A DNA stretch of 14,237 nt from CAZRHH01 sp964599885 (GCA_964599885.1 CAZRHH010000077.1:1-14237); one strand, 5' to 3'. Numbered from the stretch's first letter, positions 6,840 through 13,079 are shown. The notes: generated by a model from the letters alone, not told the origin. Numbers and translations: made by a program.

Positions 6840-7760
6840 TTAGCGGCGGAGGGCATTACGCAGGAAAAACCACAGATTCGCGGGGCGCTCGGCGAGGCGG
6901 CGCATGAGGTATGGATACCAGTGGCTGCCATACGGCACGTAGACGCGCACGCGGTAGCCGCGCGCGAGCAGTCGCTGCTGCAGGTCGACGCGGATGCCGT
7001 AGAGCAACTGGAACTCGAAGCGATCACGGGTGACGCCGTGCGCGTTCGCGCTGCGGATGGCGCCGGCGATCATGCGGCCGTCGTGGGTGGCGATGGCTAG
7101 CGATCCCGCATTGCCGGCAACCGCGAAGTAGGCCTCGGCGAGGCGCGTGAACGCTTCGTCGACCTGCGCCTTTTCCTGATATGCGATCTCTTCTGGTTCG
7201 CGGTACGCACCCTTGACGATGCGCACCGGTGCGGCGGCGTGCGCTAACGTCGCGATGTCCGCCGCGGTCCGGTGCAGGTACGCCTGCACGACGATGCCGA
7301 CGTTGTCGTGCGAGGCGCGCGCGCGGCCAAACAGCTCGAGGGTCACGTCGGTGTAGCAGGCGTCTTCCATGTCGATGCGCACGAACGTCTTTGCGGCGGC
7401 TGCGCTCACGAGCACGCTATCGAGCGAACGGGCGGCGAGTTCGCGGTCGAACGCGAGGCCGAGTTCGGTGAGTTTGATCGAGATGTGGCTGCGGAGTCCG
7501 TGCACCCGCACCGCATCGGCGAACGATGTGAACTCGCGGAGGGCGGCGTCGACCTCGGACTCGCTCGTCACCGCTTCGCCGAGAAACGAGACCGTCGCGT
7601 CGAAGCCGGCGGCGTTGAGACGGCGGACGACGTCGATCACATCAGCCTGGCGCTGGCCGGCGACGAAGCGGCGCGAAAAGCCGCGAAAGCCGGGCACGTT
7701 TGTCACGATGTACTCTGCGACGCGGCTGCGTGAGAGGGCGTGGATGATCCCGGTGAGCAT
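6840..7760 (-). CDS. Proline dehydrogenase (monofunctional, FAD-dependent)
   Basis: 306 aa, the size of the Thermus-type single-domain enzyme. It oxidises L-proline to 1-pyrroline-5-carboxylate (P5C), passing electrons through FAD to the quinone pool. Key motifs: SIKLTELGL (K96), FVRIDMEDACYTD (D130), GIVVQAYLHRT, RIVKGAYREPEEIAYQEK, LAIATHD, FEFQLLYGIR (Y254), and YVPYGSHWYPYLMRRLAERPAN with the substrate-carboxylate pair R287-R288. There is no fused aldehyde dehydrogenase domain, so P5C oxidation needs a separate enzyme, which is not in this window. Start is the ATG at 7760, with TACCCT 6 nt upstream; the longer reading frame (to 8135) crosses heptamer and palindrome repeats and is rejected. 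HK lies 129 nt downstream and is probably a separate unit. Confidence 0.94.
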   Translation of the reverse strand: MLTGIIHALSRSRVAEYIVTNVPGFRGFSRRFVAGQRQADVIDVVRRLNAAGFDATVSFLGEAVTSESEVDAALREFTSFADAVRVHGLRSHISIKLTELGLAFDRELAARSLDSVLVSAAAAKTFVRIDMEDACYTDVTLELFGRARASHDNVGIVVQAYLHRTAADIATLAHAAAPVRIVKGAYREPEEIAYQEKAQVDEAFTRLAEAYFAVAGNAGSLAIATHDGRMIAGAIRSANAHGVTRDRFEFQLLYGIRVDLQQRLLARGYRVRVYVPYGSHWYPYLMRRLAERPANLWFFLRNALRR

Positions 7761-7766
7761 ATGGGC

Positions 7767-7772
7767 AGGGTA
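7767..7772 (-). promoter_or_regulatory. -10 box TACCCT for proline dehydrogenase
   Basis: Minus-strand TACCCT is followed by GCCCAT and then the ATG: a TANNNT hexamer with the 6-nt gap expected of a leaderless transcript. No recognisable Shine-Dalgarno is present. The -35 region falls in the heptamer satellite and shows no match. Confidence 0.4.
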
Positions 7773-7789
7773 GCGGGCGGGGGAGGTGA

Positions 7790-7834
7790 GAGGCGGGAAG
7801 CGGCAAGCGGGAAGCGGGAAGCGGGAAGCGGGAG
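7790..7834. repeat. Heptamer satellite (GAAGCGG), 6 units
   Basis: GAGGCGG, GAAGCGG, CAAGCGG, then GAAGCGG three times and a partial unit, strictly in 7-bp register. It lies about 30 nt upstream of the proline dehydrogenase start, in its -35 zone. Confidence 0.75.
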
Positions 7835-7846
7835 ATTGTGGGTTGG

Positions 7847-8152
7847 CGGGCAAATTGCGGATGAAACGGTGGCGTCGCTGCGCGACACCGGGGCGCACTC
7901 GGGTGGAACAGGCGCCAGTTCGGGGTTCCTTGTGCGCGGGCGAATGCGGATGAAACGGTGGTGCCGGCGTGCGATACCGGGGCGCACACATTGGTGCGCC
8001 CCTACCGTGGTCATGATTGACGCGCGTTCTCGGCTCGATTGACGGCTGCGCAACATGCATCAGTACGACGTTGCTTGCTGGCGGGAGGCGAGCGCCAGCA
8101 AAACGGTGGCGTGGTCGCGCGATGCCGTGGCGCACACAAGGTGCGCGCCTAC
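7847..8152 (-). repeat. Three iterated composite repeats: AAACGGTGG + 17 nt + GTAG-headed palindrome
   Basis: AAACGGTGG starts at 7864, 7953 and 8101. Exactly 26 bases after each start comes GGGGCGCAC (7890, 7979) or its variant GTGGCGCAC (8127). Copy 2 is intact: GGGGCGCAC-ACATTG-GTGCGCCCC (7979-8002), then CTAC (8002-8005). Copy 3 is GGCGCAC-ACAAG-GTGCGCGCC (8129-8149), then CTAC. In copy 1 the right arm is displaced or lost. All sit in the divergent gap between proline dehydrogenase and ComB, with GTAG on the minus strand. The sequence between copies (8006-8100) and on to the ComB promoter (8153-8208) shows no gene. Confidence 0.7.
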
Positions 8153-8208
8153 AGACGTGGTGATTGACGTGAGCGGCGGGTTGGATTGACGGGGCTTGAC
8201 GGATCGGG

Positions 8209-8237
8209 TCGACGGCGCGGGCGGGCGCGTATACGCT
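8209..8237 (+). promoter_or_regulatory. Promoter of the comB-like gene (TCGACG-17-TACGCT), leaderless type
   Basis: -35 TCGACG (8209-8214, 4 of 6 to TTGACA), a 17-nt spacer, then -10 TACGCT (8232-8237, TANNNT). CGATCC and the ATG at 8244 follow, so the predicted transcript start is at the start codon. No Shine-Dalgarno is present. Confidence 0.5.
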
Positions 8238-8243
8238 CGATCC

Positions 8244-9008
8244 ATGAAGATCAGCGTGGCGCTTACGCCGAAGTTGCTACGCAATCCGCGTCAGCACACC
8301 GTGGCCGTCGTCGACGTGCTGCGGGCGACGTCATCTCTCGTCACGATGTTCGAGCGCGGGCTGATCCGGGCGATCGTCGTCGATTCGCTGCGTGATGCGC
8401 GGGCTTTGGCGCTTCGCAACTTCTCGCTGTTGTGCGGTGAGGTGAAGTCGCTGCCTCTCGCCGGGTTCGATCACGGAAATTCGCCTGCCGAGTTCGCCGA
8501 ACTATCGCTGAAGGGCAAGTCGGCCGTGCTCTGGACGACGAACGGCACGCGCGCGTTTCACGGCGTCAGTGACGCCCCCGTCGTCGCCGCGGCGGCGCTG
8601 ATCAATCGCCGCGCCGTCGCCGCCCGCATCGTCGACGAGGCGCGGAGCCGAAAGCTTGATGTTGCGGTCGTCTGCGCGGGGCTTGAGCGCGGGACGGCGT
8701 ACAGTCTCGAAGACAACGTCACAGCCGGCGCGATCGTCGAGGCGGCGCGCGAGCATGACGGAGCGATCGAACTCACGGACGAGGCGTGGGCAGCGCTGCA
8801 TCTGTGGCGCTGGTACGGCGGCGACGCGATGCGTGCGTTCCGGCAGTCGGTACACGGCCGCGCGCTGCTCGGCATCGGCTTCGAGCGGGACCTGGAGTAC
8901 GCCGCGCAGCTCGACATTTTCGAGACGGTGCCTCTGCTCTACGACGAAGACGGCGTTCGGACGCTACGTGTGCGGGCGAAGCGGGGGCGGGCTTCGGCGG
9001 GGGTTTGA
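8244..9008 (+). CDS. comB: 2-phosphosulfolactate phosphatase family protein (ComB-like)
   Basis: 254 aa. Family motifs in order: VVDVLRATSS (22-31, D24, R27), LLCGEVKSLPLAGFDHGNSP (E66, GNSP 78-81), LWTTNGTRAF (96-105), VVCAGLERGTAYSLEDNVTAGAIV (142-165, C144, E156, D157). Known: in methanogens this Mg-dependent enzyme dephosphorylates 2-phospho-3-sulfolactate on the way to coenzyme M; bacterial members mostly have no proven role, though sulfolactate formation is likely. The start at 8244 is set by the leaderless-type promoter and the usual family N-terminus (MKISVALTP); 16 upstream codons are ignored. ComA and the sulfolactate dehydrogenase are not in the window, so the pathway here is unproven. 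Confidence 0.85.
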   Translation: MKISVALTPKLLRNPRQHTVAVVDVLRATSSLVTMFERGLIRAIVVDSLRDARALALRNFSLLCGEVKSLPLAGFDHGNSPAEFAELSLKGKSAVLWTTNGTRAFHGVSDAPVVAAAALINRRAVAARIVDEARSRKLDVAVVCAGLERGTAYSLEDNVTAGAIVEAAREHDGAIELTDEAWAALHLWRWYGGDAMRAFRQSVHGRALLGIGFERDLEYAAQLDIFETVPLLYDEDGVRTLRVRAKRGRASAGV

Positions 9009-9015
9009 TTTTCAC

Positions 9016-9039
9016 CACAGAGGCACAGAGGCGCGGAGG
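9016..9039. repeat. CACAGAGG octamer repeat, 3 units
   Basis: CACAGAGG, CACAGAGG, CGCGGAGG just after the comB-like stop, preceded by TTCAC. It is the CACAGAGGCACAGAGG type that I recall from intergenic DNA of many unrelated bacteria. Confidence 0.5.
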
Positions 9040-9068
9040 GCTTGAGACAGGAACGACGGAGCGGCGCG

Positions 9069-9102
9069 TGATACCGGGGCGAACACATAGGTTCGCCCCT
9101 AC
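9069..9102 (-). repeat. REP-like palindrome, GTAG-headed, between convergent genes
   Basis: GTGATACC, then GGGGCGAAC-ACATAG-GTTCGCCCC (9076-9099, perfect 9-bp stem), then CTAC (9099-9102). Against the copy at 7979-8002, a C-G pair in the stem is replaced by A-T on both arms, so the stem is kept through a compensatory change. It separates the 3' ends of the comB-like gene and proA and could block read-through or protect 3' ends. Confidence 0.75.
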
Positions 9103-9137
9103 CGCGGAGTCGTCGCGATCGCTTCTCGTTTGAACGG

Positions 9138-10409
9138 CTACGCCGGGCGGACCTGGCCGTTGCCCAAGACGATCCACTTGTACGTGCAGATCTCGCGGAG
9201 GCCGACGGGGCCGCGGGCGTGCGCCTTCTGTGTGGCGTCGATGATCTCGGCGCCCATGCCGAATTGCGCGCCGTCGGTGAACTGCGTGCTGGCGTTCACG
9301 TAACAGACGGCCGTATCGACTTCGCGGATGAAGCGCATGGCGGTCGTGTAGTTCTCGGTGACGATCGCATCGGAATGCCCGCTGCTGTAGCGATAGATGA
9401 AGTCGACGGCGTCGTCGTAGGAGTCGACGACGGCGACGGACGCGACGAGCGCGAGAAACTCCTTGCCGAAGTCGGCATCCGTCGCCGCGACGGCGTTGCC
9501 GCGTCCGTTGAGCAGCGCGAGGGCGCGTTCGTCGCAGCGCATCTCGACGCCCTTGTCGGCCAGCGCAGCTGCGACCTCCGGCAGGAAGCGCGCGGCGACC
9601 TCGGCGTGGACGATCATCGTGTCGAGCGAGTTGCAGATGCTGTAGCGGCGCGTCTTGGCGTTGACGACGATGTCGCGCGCCTTCGTCAGGTCGGCGTCGG
9701 CATCGACGTAGGTGTGGCAGACGCCGATGCCGCCGATCAGCGCCGGCATCGTGGCGTTCGCCTCGACGAAGCGGATCAGTTCCTCGCCACCACGCGGCAC
9801 GACGAGATCGATGAAGTCCTTCATCCGCAGCATCTCTGCGACGATCGCGCGATCGCTGGACTCGATCATCTGCACGGCGCCGTCCGGCACGCCTGCCGCC
9901 GCGAACGCTTCGTTGATGATGCGCCCGAGGACGATGTTCGACTGCAGCGCTTCTTTGCCGCCGCGCAGGATCGACGCGCTGCCGGCTTTCAGGCAGAGCG
10001 ACGCGATGTCGACGGTGACGTTCGGACGGTTCTCGTAAATCGCGCCGATGACGCCGAACGGCACGCGCATCTTGCCGACGATCAGGCCATTGGGCAGCGT
10101 CTTCATTTCGATCGACTCGCCGACGGGGTCGGGCAGGAGGGCGACCGTGCGCACATCCTTCGCGATCGCGGCGATACGGTCGCGTGTGAGCGTCAGGCGG
10201 TCTAGCGCGCTGTCGGCGAGGCCATCGGCGCGGCCGCGTTCGAGGTCGCGGGCATTGGCTTCGAGGATGTCGGCGGCGCGCGCTTCAAGGGCGGCGGCAA
10301 GGCCGTTGAGCGCTGCGTTTTTGACTTCGGTGCTGGTCGTGGCGAGCTTGCGAGCGGCGCGCCTGGCGTCGTGGGCTTTTTGTTCGATTTCGGATGCTGT
10401 GGTGGTCAT
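9138..10409 (-). CDS. proA: Glutamate-5-semialdehyde dehydrogenase (gamma-glutamyl phosphate reductase)
   Basis: 423 aa, the normal ProA length. It reduces gamma-glutamyl phosphate with NADPH to glutamate-5-semialdehyde in proline synthesis (cytoplasm). Motifs: PFGVIGAIYENRPNVTVDIASLCLKAGSA, SILRGGKEALQSN, VPRGGEELIRFV, GGIGVCHTYVDADADL, NAKTRRYSICNSLDTMIVH with the catalytic C259, and FTDGAQFGMGAEI followed by HARGPVGL (398-404). The active-site stretch reads YSICNS rather than the enterobacterial PGVCNA, a known natural variant. Start is the ATG at 10409, from the family N-terminus (TASEIEQKAHDARRAARKLA) and TACACT 9 nt upstream; the 17 codons before it are ignored. Its usual partner proB is not adjacent. 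Confidence 0.96.
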   Translation of the reverse strand: MTTTASEIEQKAHDARRAARKLATTSTEVKNAALNGLAAALEARAADILEANARDLERGRADGLADSALDRLTLTRDRIAAIAKDVRTVALLPDPVGESIEMKTLPNGLIVGKMRVPFGVIGAIYENRPNVTVDIASLCLKAGSASILRGGKEALQSNIVLGRIINEAFAAAGVPDGAVQMIESSDRAIVAEMLRMKDFIDLVVPRGGEELIRFVEANATMPALIGGIGVCHTYVDADADLTKARDIVVNAKTRRYSICNSLDTMIVHAEVAARFLPEVAAALADKGVEMRCDERALALLNGRGNAVAATDADFGKEFLALVASVAVVDSYDDAVDFIYRYSSGHSDAIVTENYTTAMRFIREVDTAVCYVNASTQFTDGAQFGMGAEIIDATQKAHARGPVGLREICTYKWIVLGNGQVRPA

Positions 10410-10418
10410 GGTGCCGGT

Positions 10419-10424
10419 AGTGTA
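10419..10424 (-). promoter_or_regulatory. -10 box TACACT for proA
   Basis: Minus-strand TACACT (TANNNT) is followed by nine bases and then the proA ATG. A start site about 7 nt after the box would give a leader of 0-3 nt. No Shine-Dalgarno is seen and the -35 is weak. Confidence 0.45.
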
Positions 10425-10469
10425 GCGCGCGGGGATGGGCCAGCGAGAGGCGCGTTTCACGGGGCACTG

Positions 10470-10497
10470 GGGGGTGGAAGCTGGAGGCTGGAAGTCG
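10470..10497. repeat. Degenerate heptamer satellite (AAGCTGG-type)
   Basis: GGGGTGG, AAGCTGG, AGGCTGG, AAGTCGC: about four degenerate units upstream of proA. Confidence 0.4.
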
Positions 10498-10582
10498 CAG
10501 ATTGAAAGGTTCGCGGTTGTAACGGATGTGGGATATGGCCGTTCTAGTTTGTGTTGAAGGAGGCGGGGCCTTCAGCAAAGCC

Positions 10583-10622
10583 AACGGAGGCTGACAGCAA
10601 TGTCGCCTCCGTTAGTCTTTTT
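10583..10622 (+). terminator. Strong rho-independent terminator with no obvious gene upstream
   Basis: AACGGAGGC (10583-10591), a 13-nt loop and GCCTCCGTT (10605-10613) form a perfect 9-bp stem. AGTC and five Ts (10618-10622) follow. The T-run fixes the direction as plus. The only plus-strand sequence before it is the 170-nt gap upstream of proA, which includes AAGGAGG at 10555-10561 and a GAAGG/CCTTC hairpin (10555-10572). Confidence 0.7.
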
Positions 10623-10698
10623 CCCGGACCAGGCTCTGTGCTGTTCACGGCGAGCGCAGCGTCTGCTGTCGCATCCGCTGCTTTCTTGAGATTAGTGA

Positions 10699-10935
10699 TC
10701 TGGGGGACACCCCCAGACCCCCGGCAGGCGCTGCGCCCTGCGCCCGCCTGGCTGCTTTACTGGCGAGTAGTTTGCGGGGACACCACCGCTTCTCTGCGGT
10801 ACTGGGCCCGGCAGGCGCTGCGCTACACCCGCATCGGCTGCTTCGCTGGAGAGTAGTTTGCGGGGGAAACCGCCGCTTCTCTGCGGTACTGCGCCCGCGA
10901 GGCGCTGCGCAATGCACGCGCCAGCAGGTTACGGA
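10699..10935. repeat. Three-unit hairpin-rich tandem repeat (~85 nt period)
   Basis: Units 2 and 3 share GAGTAGTTTGCGGGG (from 10764 and 10851), CCGCTTCTCTGCGGTACT and GGCGCTGCGC. Unit 1 (from 10699) shares the GGCAGGCGCTGCGCC part and the GGGGG-ACA-CCCCC hairpin. CCGC-TTCTCT-GCGG is a second small hairpin in units 2 and 3. No gene is visible here. The stretch 10623-10698 just upstream shows nothing I can name. Confidence 0.6.
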
Positions 10936-10939
10936 GAGA

Positions 10940-11170
10940 GGCCGGATGTCCCCGCAGTCATCCGGCCCCTCGACCAGCCGATGATCGGTCCCCTTCTCAT
11001 CGACGTGGTTTCGTGTCACTGGAGTCTCGCCACGAGCTCCGGTGTCGAGGCCGAGTATGGCCCGGCGACGTTAATCGGGCATGAACGCGGATTAACAGCC
11101 GGTGATGGCGTGACGGGTTCACGGCGTCATCGCCGGTTGCTATTGACGTTGCAGGTCGCGTGCCGCGACC
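10940..11170. other. Cluster of seven consecutive hairpins; candidate structured RNA region
   Basis: In order: GGCCGGATG/CATCCGGCC (10940-10967, 9 bp); CCGAT-G-ATCGG (10978-10988); GGAG-T-CTCG/CGAG-CTCC (11021-11040, 8 bp with one bulge); GTCG-GGCC/GGCC-CGAC (11044-11069); GTTAATC/GATTAAC (11070-11096); CCGGTGATG/CATCGCCGG with an inner GTGA/TCAC (11099-11136); GGTCGCG-TGC-CGCGACC (11154-11170). Hairpins three to six are 0-3 nt apart. No protein frame with coding character lies here and no known riboswitch or RNA family signature was recognised. It lies upstream of the SDR promoter, so it would be an independent RNA or a genomic palindrome cluster. Strand unknown. Confidence 0.4.
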
Positions 11171-11200
11171 GAAGGAGTGCGAATGTTGGTGCGTGGGCCG

Positions 11201-11240
11201 GCGATGCCGGGGCGCGCACGCGGGTGCACCCCTTCAGTGG
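11201..11240. repeat. Decayed REP-like palindrome
   Basis: GCGATGCCGGGGCGCG, then GGGTGCACCCCTTCAG: the same lead-in and GGGGCG arm as the other copies, but with stem mismatches and TTCAG in place of CTAC. Confidence 0.45.
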
Positions 11241-11253
11241 TGTTGGTCTACGC

Positions 11254-11313
<60 letters not shown>

Positions 11314-11317
11314 ACGG

Positions 11318-11346
11318 TTGCCCGTAACATAACCCTCACGTACAGT
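11318..11346 (+). promoter_or_regulatory. Promoter of the second SDR (TTGCCC-17-TACAGT)
   Basis: -35 TTGCCC (11318-11323), exactly 17 nt, -10 TACAGT (11341-11346). The predicted transcript starts near 11353, giving a ~95-nt leader with a strong AAGGAGG (11436-11442). This is unlike the leaderless-type starts elsewhere in the window. Confidence 0.55.
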
Positions 11347-11448
11347 CTCGATCGCTGTCCGCCGCACGACGCGGGCAGGCGAAACGAAGCTTCGGGCCGC
11401 TTTCGGCGCGCGCCCGTTCCACGAACACGCACATCAAGGAGGCGCACT

Positions 11449-12390
11449 GTGGCTGATCGACTCAAAGACAAGGTCGCGATCGTAACCGGCGGCGGCCGCG
11501 GCATCGGGCGCGGCGAATGTCTGGCGCTGGCGGCTGAGGGCGCGAAGGTCGTCGTCAACGACTTCGGCGGTAGCGCGGCGGGCACGGGCGGCGAGAAGGG
11601 TCCGGCGGACGAGGTCGTCGACGAGATCAAGAAGATGGGCAGCGACGCGATCGCCAACTACGACAACGTCGCCGAGTTCGAAGCCGGCAACCGGATGGTG
11701 CAGCAGGCGATGGACAAGTGGGGCCGCCTCGACATCCTCGTCAACAACGCCGGCATCCTGCGCGACAAGATGCTGTTCAACATGTCCGAGGACGAGTGGG
11801 ACATCGTCGTCGACGTTCACCTGAAGGGGCACTTCAACCTCAGCAAGCACGCGGCCGTGGTCTTTCGGCAGCAGCGCGCCGGCGTCTTCGTCCACACCAG
11901 CTCCGAGTCGGGGCTGGGCAACCGCGGACAGGGCAACTACGCCGCGGCCAAGGAGGGCATCGTCGGACTTTCGCGCACGCTGGCGCGCGACATGGGCGGC
12001 TACGGCGTGCGCTCGAACGCGATCCGCCCGCGCGCGGCGACGCGCCTTGTGATCAGCGACGAGATGAAGGCTGCGGCGCAGCGCGGCGGCGCGGCCGGCA
12101 TGGGTCTCGCGGGTCTCGAAGCGTTCGAGAAGGCGAACCCGGCCGAAGGCGTGGCGCCGTTCGTCGTGTGGCTGTGCACCGATGCCGCCGCAAACGTCAA
12201 CGGACGCGACTTCCTCGTCAGCGGCTCGACGATCGGGCTGTACAGCCTGCCCGAAATCGTCGCGAAGGCGGACAACGCAAGCGGCGAGATCTGGAAGCTC
12301 GACGACCTCGACAAGGTGATCCCGGAGCAGGTGACGTCCGGCCTGCGGAACATGTGGCCGAAGAAGGAAGAGAAGCCGGCGACGGCGTAG
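11449..12390 (+). CDS. SDR of the (3R)-hydroxyacyl-CoA dehydrogenase / MFE-2-like group
   Basis: 313 aa from GTG at 11449, fixed by AAGGAGG six bases upstream and by LKDKVAIVTGGGRGIG at residues 5-20. Cofactor loop TGGGRGIG (13-20), D38 in VVVNDFGG (favours NAD), NNAG (99-102), catalytic S151, Y164, K168 (NYAAAKEGIVGLSRTLA). The VNDFGG...DEVVDEIKKMGSDAIANYDNV pattern is that of the peroxisomal multifunctional enzyme 2 dehydrogenase domain and its bacterial relatives, which oxidise (3R)-3-hydroxyacyl-CoA; the true substrate is open. About 50 residues follow the usual SDR core (from about 262), ending in a charged KKEEKP tail. The in-frame stretch before 11449 crosses repeats and is non-coding. 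It has its own promoter and terminator, so it is monocistronic. Confidence 0.9.
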   Translation: MADRLKDKVAIVTGGGRGIGRGECLALAAEGAKVVVNDFGGSAAGTGGEKGPADEVVDEIKKMGSDAIANYDNVAEFEAGNRMVQQAMDKWGRLDILVNNAGILRDKMLFNMSEDEWDIVVDVHLKGHFNLSKHAAVVFRQQRAGVFVHTSSESGLGNRGQGNYAAAKEGIVGLSRTLARDMGGYGVRSNAIRPRAATRLVISDEMKAAAQRGGAAGMGLAGLEAFEKANPAEGVAPFVVWLCTDAAANVNGRDFLVSGSTIGLYSLPEIVAKADNASGEIWKLDDLDKVIPEQVTSGLRNMWPKKEEKPATA

Positions 12391-12448
12391 GGGGCGGGAG
12401 GCCGGAAGCCGAGGTCGGAACCGGCCGGACTTGGTGCAGATATTCGAC

Positions 12449-12480
12449 GAGCCGCTGGAGTAATCCGGCGGCTCTTTCGT
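12449..12480 (+). terminator. Rho-independent terminator of the second SDR
   Basis: GAGCCGCTGG-AGTAAT-CCGGCGGCTC (12449-12474) forms a 10-bp stem with one T-G pair, followed by TTTCGT and more T-rich bases. It lies 59 nt after the SDR stop. The 12391-12420 stretch before it is a degenerate GGAAGCC-type heptamer run. Confidence 0.7.
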
Positions 12481-12542
12481 TTCATCTCAAAGTGGTGCCT
12501 TCGCACCATGCGAGGCGGGGTGGGGCGAGGCATGATCGTGTC

Positions 12543-13055
12543 ATGAGGACGTACGCCCGTCTGCTGGGGCTGATCATCGTGTTGGGTACGTGCTCGGGCG
12601 TGCTGATGGCGTTCGGGTCGCGCAAGGACGATGACATCAGGGCGAACGGACGCATCCTCGATACGCTGCCCGGCTACCCCGACGCGCATCGCGTGAAGGC
12701 ACGCATCGAGCCCGTGTACGAATATCACTGCGACGAGGATTGCGTGCCGCTTGGCCACCGGACGTATGTTGCGTATCGCATCCCGTCCGACGTGAAGTCG
12801 CGTGACGTCGTCGACTTCTACGTCGAGCATCTGCGCAATGAGGGCTGGACAGCCGATGTCGATGAACTGATTTTTCGCGAGATCGTGCCGCGCACGCACA
12901 CGGGGCCGCTTCCGGAGCCGCAGCCGACGGGCGATTACTCGGTCGCGTTTACGCGTGGCGATACGCTGATCTATCTCGGTACGCGCACGACGTCCTGGGC
13001 GGGCGGCGCCGACACCATCGGGATCTCCGTTGACCATGAAGCGTTGGCGCGTTGA
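12543..13055 (+). CDS. Small exported or membrane-anchored hypothetical protein, 170 aa
   Basis: Begins MRTYARLLGLIIVLGTCSGVLMAFGSRKDDD: a positive start and a ~20-residue hydrophobic core, i.e. a signal peptide or single membrane anchor. Cys17 follows LGT, not a strict lipobox. The remainder is soluble, with a YHCDEDC pair (Cys58, Cys62) that could bind metal or form a disulfide, and VVDFYVEHLRNEGWTAD, a pattern seen in small alpha/beta domains. Family not recognised. The start at 12543 has CATGAT six bases upstream, close to the leaderless -10 pattern; no Shine-Dalgarno is visible. A small hairpin TGGTGC-CTTC-GCACCA (12493-12508) precedes it. Convergent with the MOSC gene. Confidence 0.75.
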   Translation: MRTYARLLGLIIVLGTCSGVLMAFGSRKDDDIRANGRILDTLPGYPDAHRVKARIEPVYEYHCDEDCVPLGHRTYVAYRIPSDVKSRDVVDFYVEHLRNEGWTADVDELIFREIVPRTHTGPLPEPQPTGDYSVAFTRGDTLIYLGTRTTSWAGGADTIGISVDHEALAR

Positions 13056-13076
13056 GCGATTCGATGGCGATCGCTC
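13054..13076. terminator. Inverted repeat between convergent genes, possible bidirectional terminator
   Basis: GAGCGAT (13054-13060) and ATCGCTC (13070-13076) pair perfectly in the 24-nt gap between two convergent stops; the left arm starts inside the TGA of the upstream gene. There is no T-run on either side, so termination is uncertain. Confidence 0.35.
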
Positions 13077-13079
13077 CGG

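Noticed and set aside
7790..7834. CRISPR-like array
   Set aside because: Units are 7 bp without spacers, so this is a simple satellite; the same goes for 11254-11313.
7761..8135. 125-codon extension of proline dehydrogenase
   Set aside because: It crosses heptamers and palindromes; family length and the -10 box both support the ATG at 7760.
9219..10205. Long open frame (328 codons) antisense to proA
   Set aside because: It is a shadow of high-GC proA codons; the protein is low-complexity D/A/R/V-rich without family motifs. The same holds for 3561-4082 against PhoD.
10500..10582. tRNA gene before the terminator, suggested by GGTTCG at 10508-10513
   Set aside because: No acceptor stem, D-arm or anticodon arm can be built around it, and no CCA-proximal pairing is present.
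10940..11070. Cobalamin riboswitch, suggested by CCCCGCAGT and CACTGG/GCCAC fragments
   Set aside because: The conserved B12-box order and the CAGGAGACC-type element are absent, and the downstream SDR is not a B12-regulated gene class.
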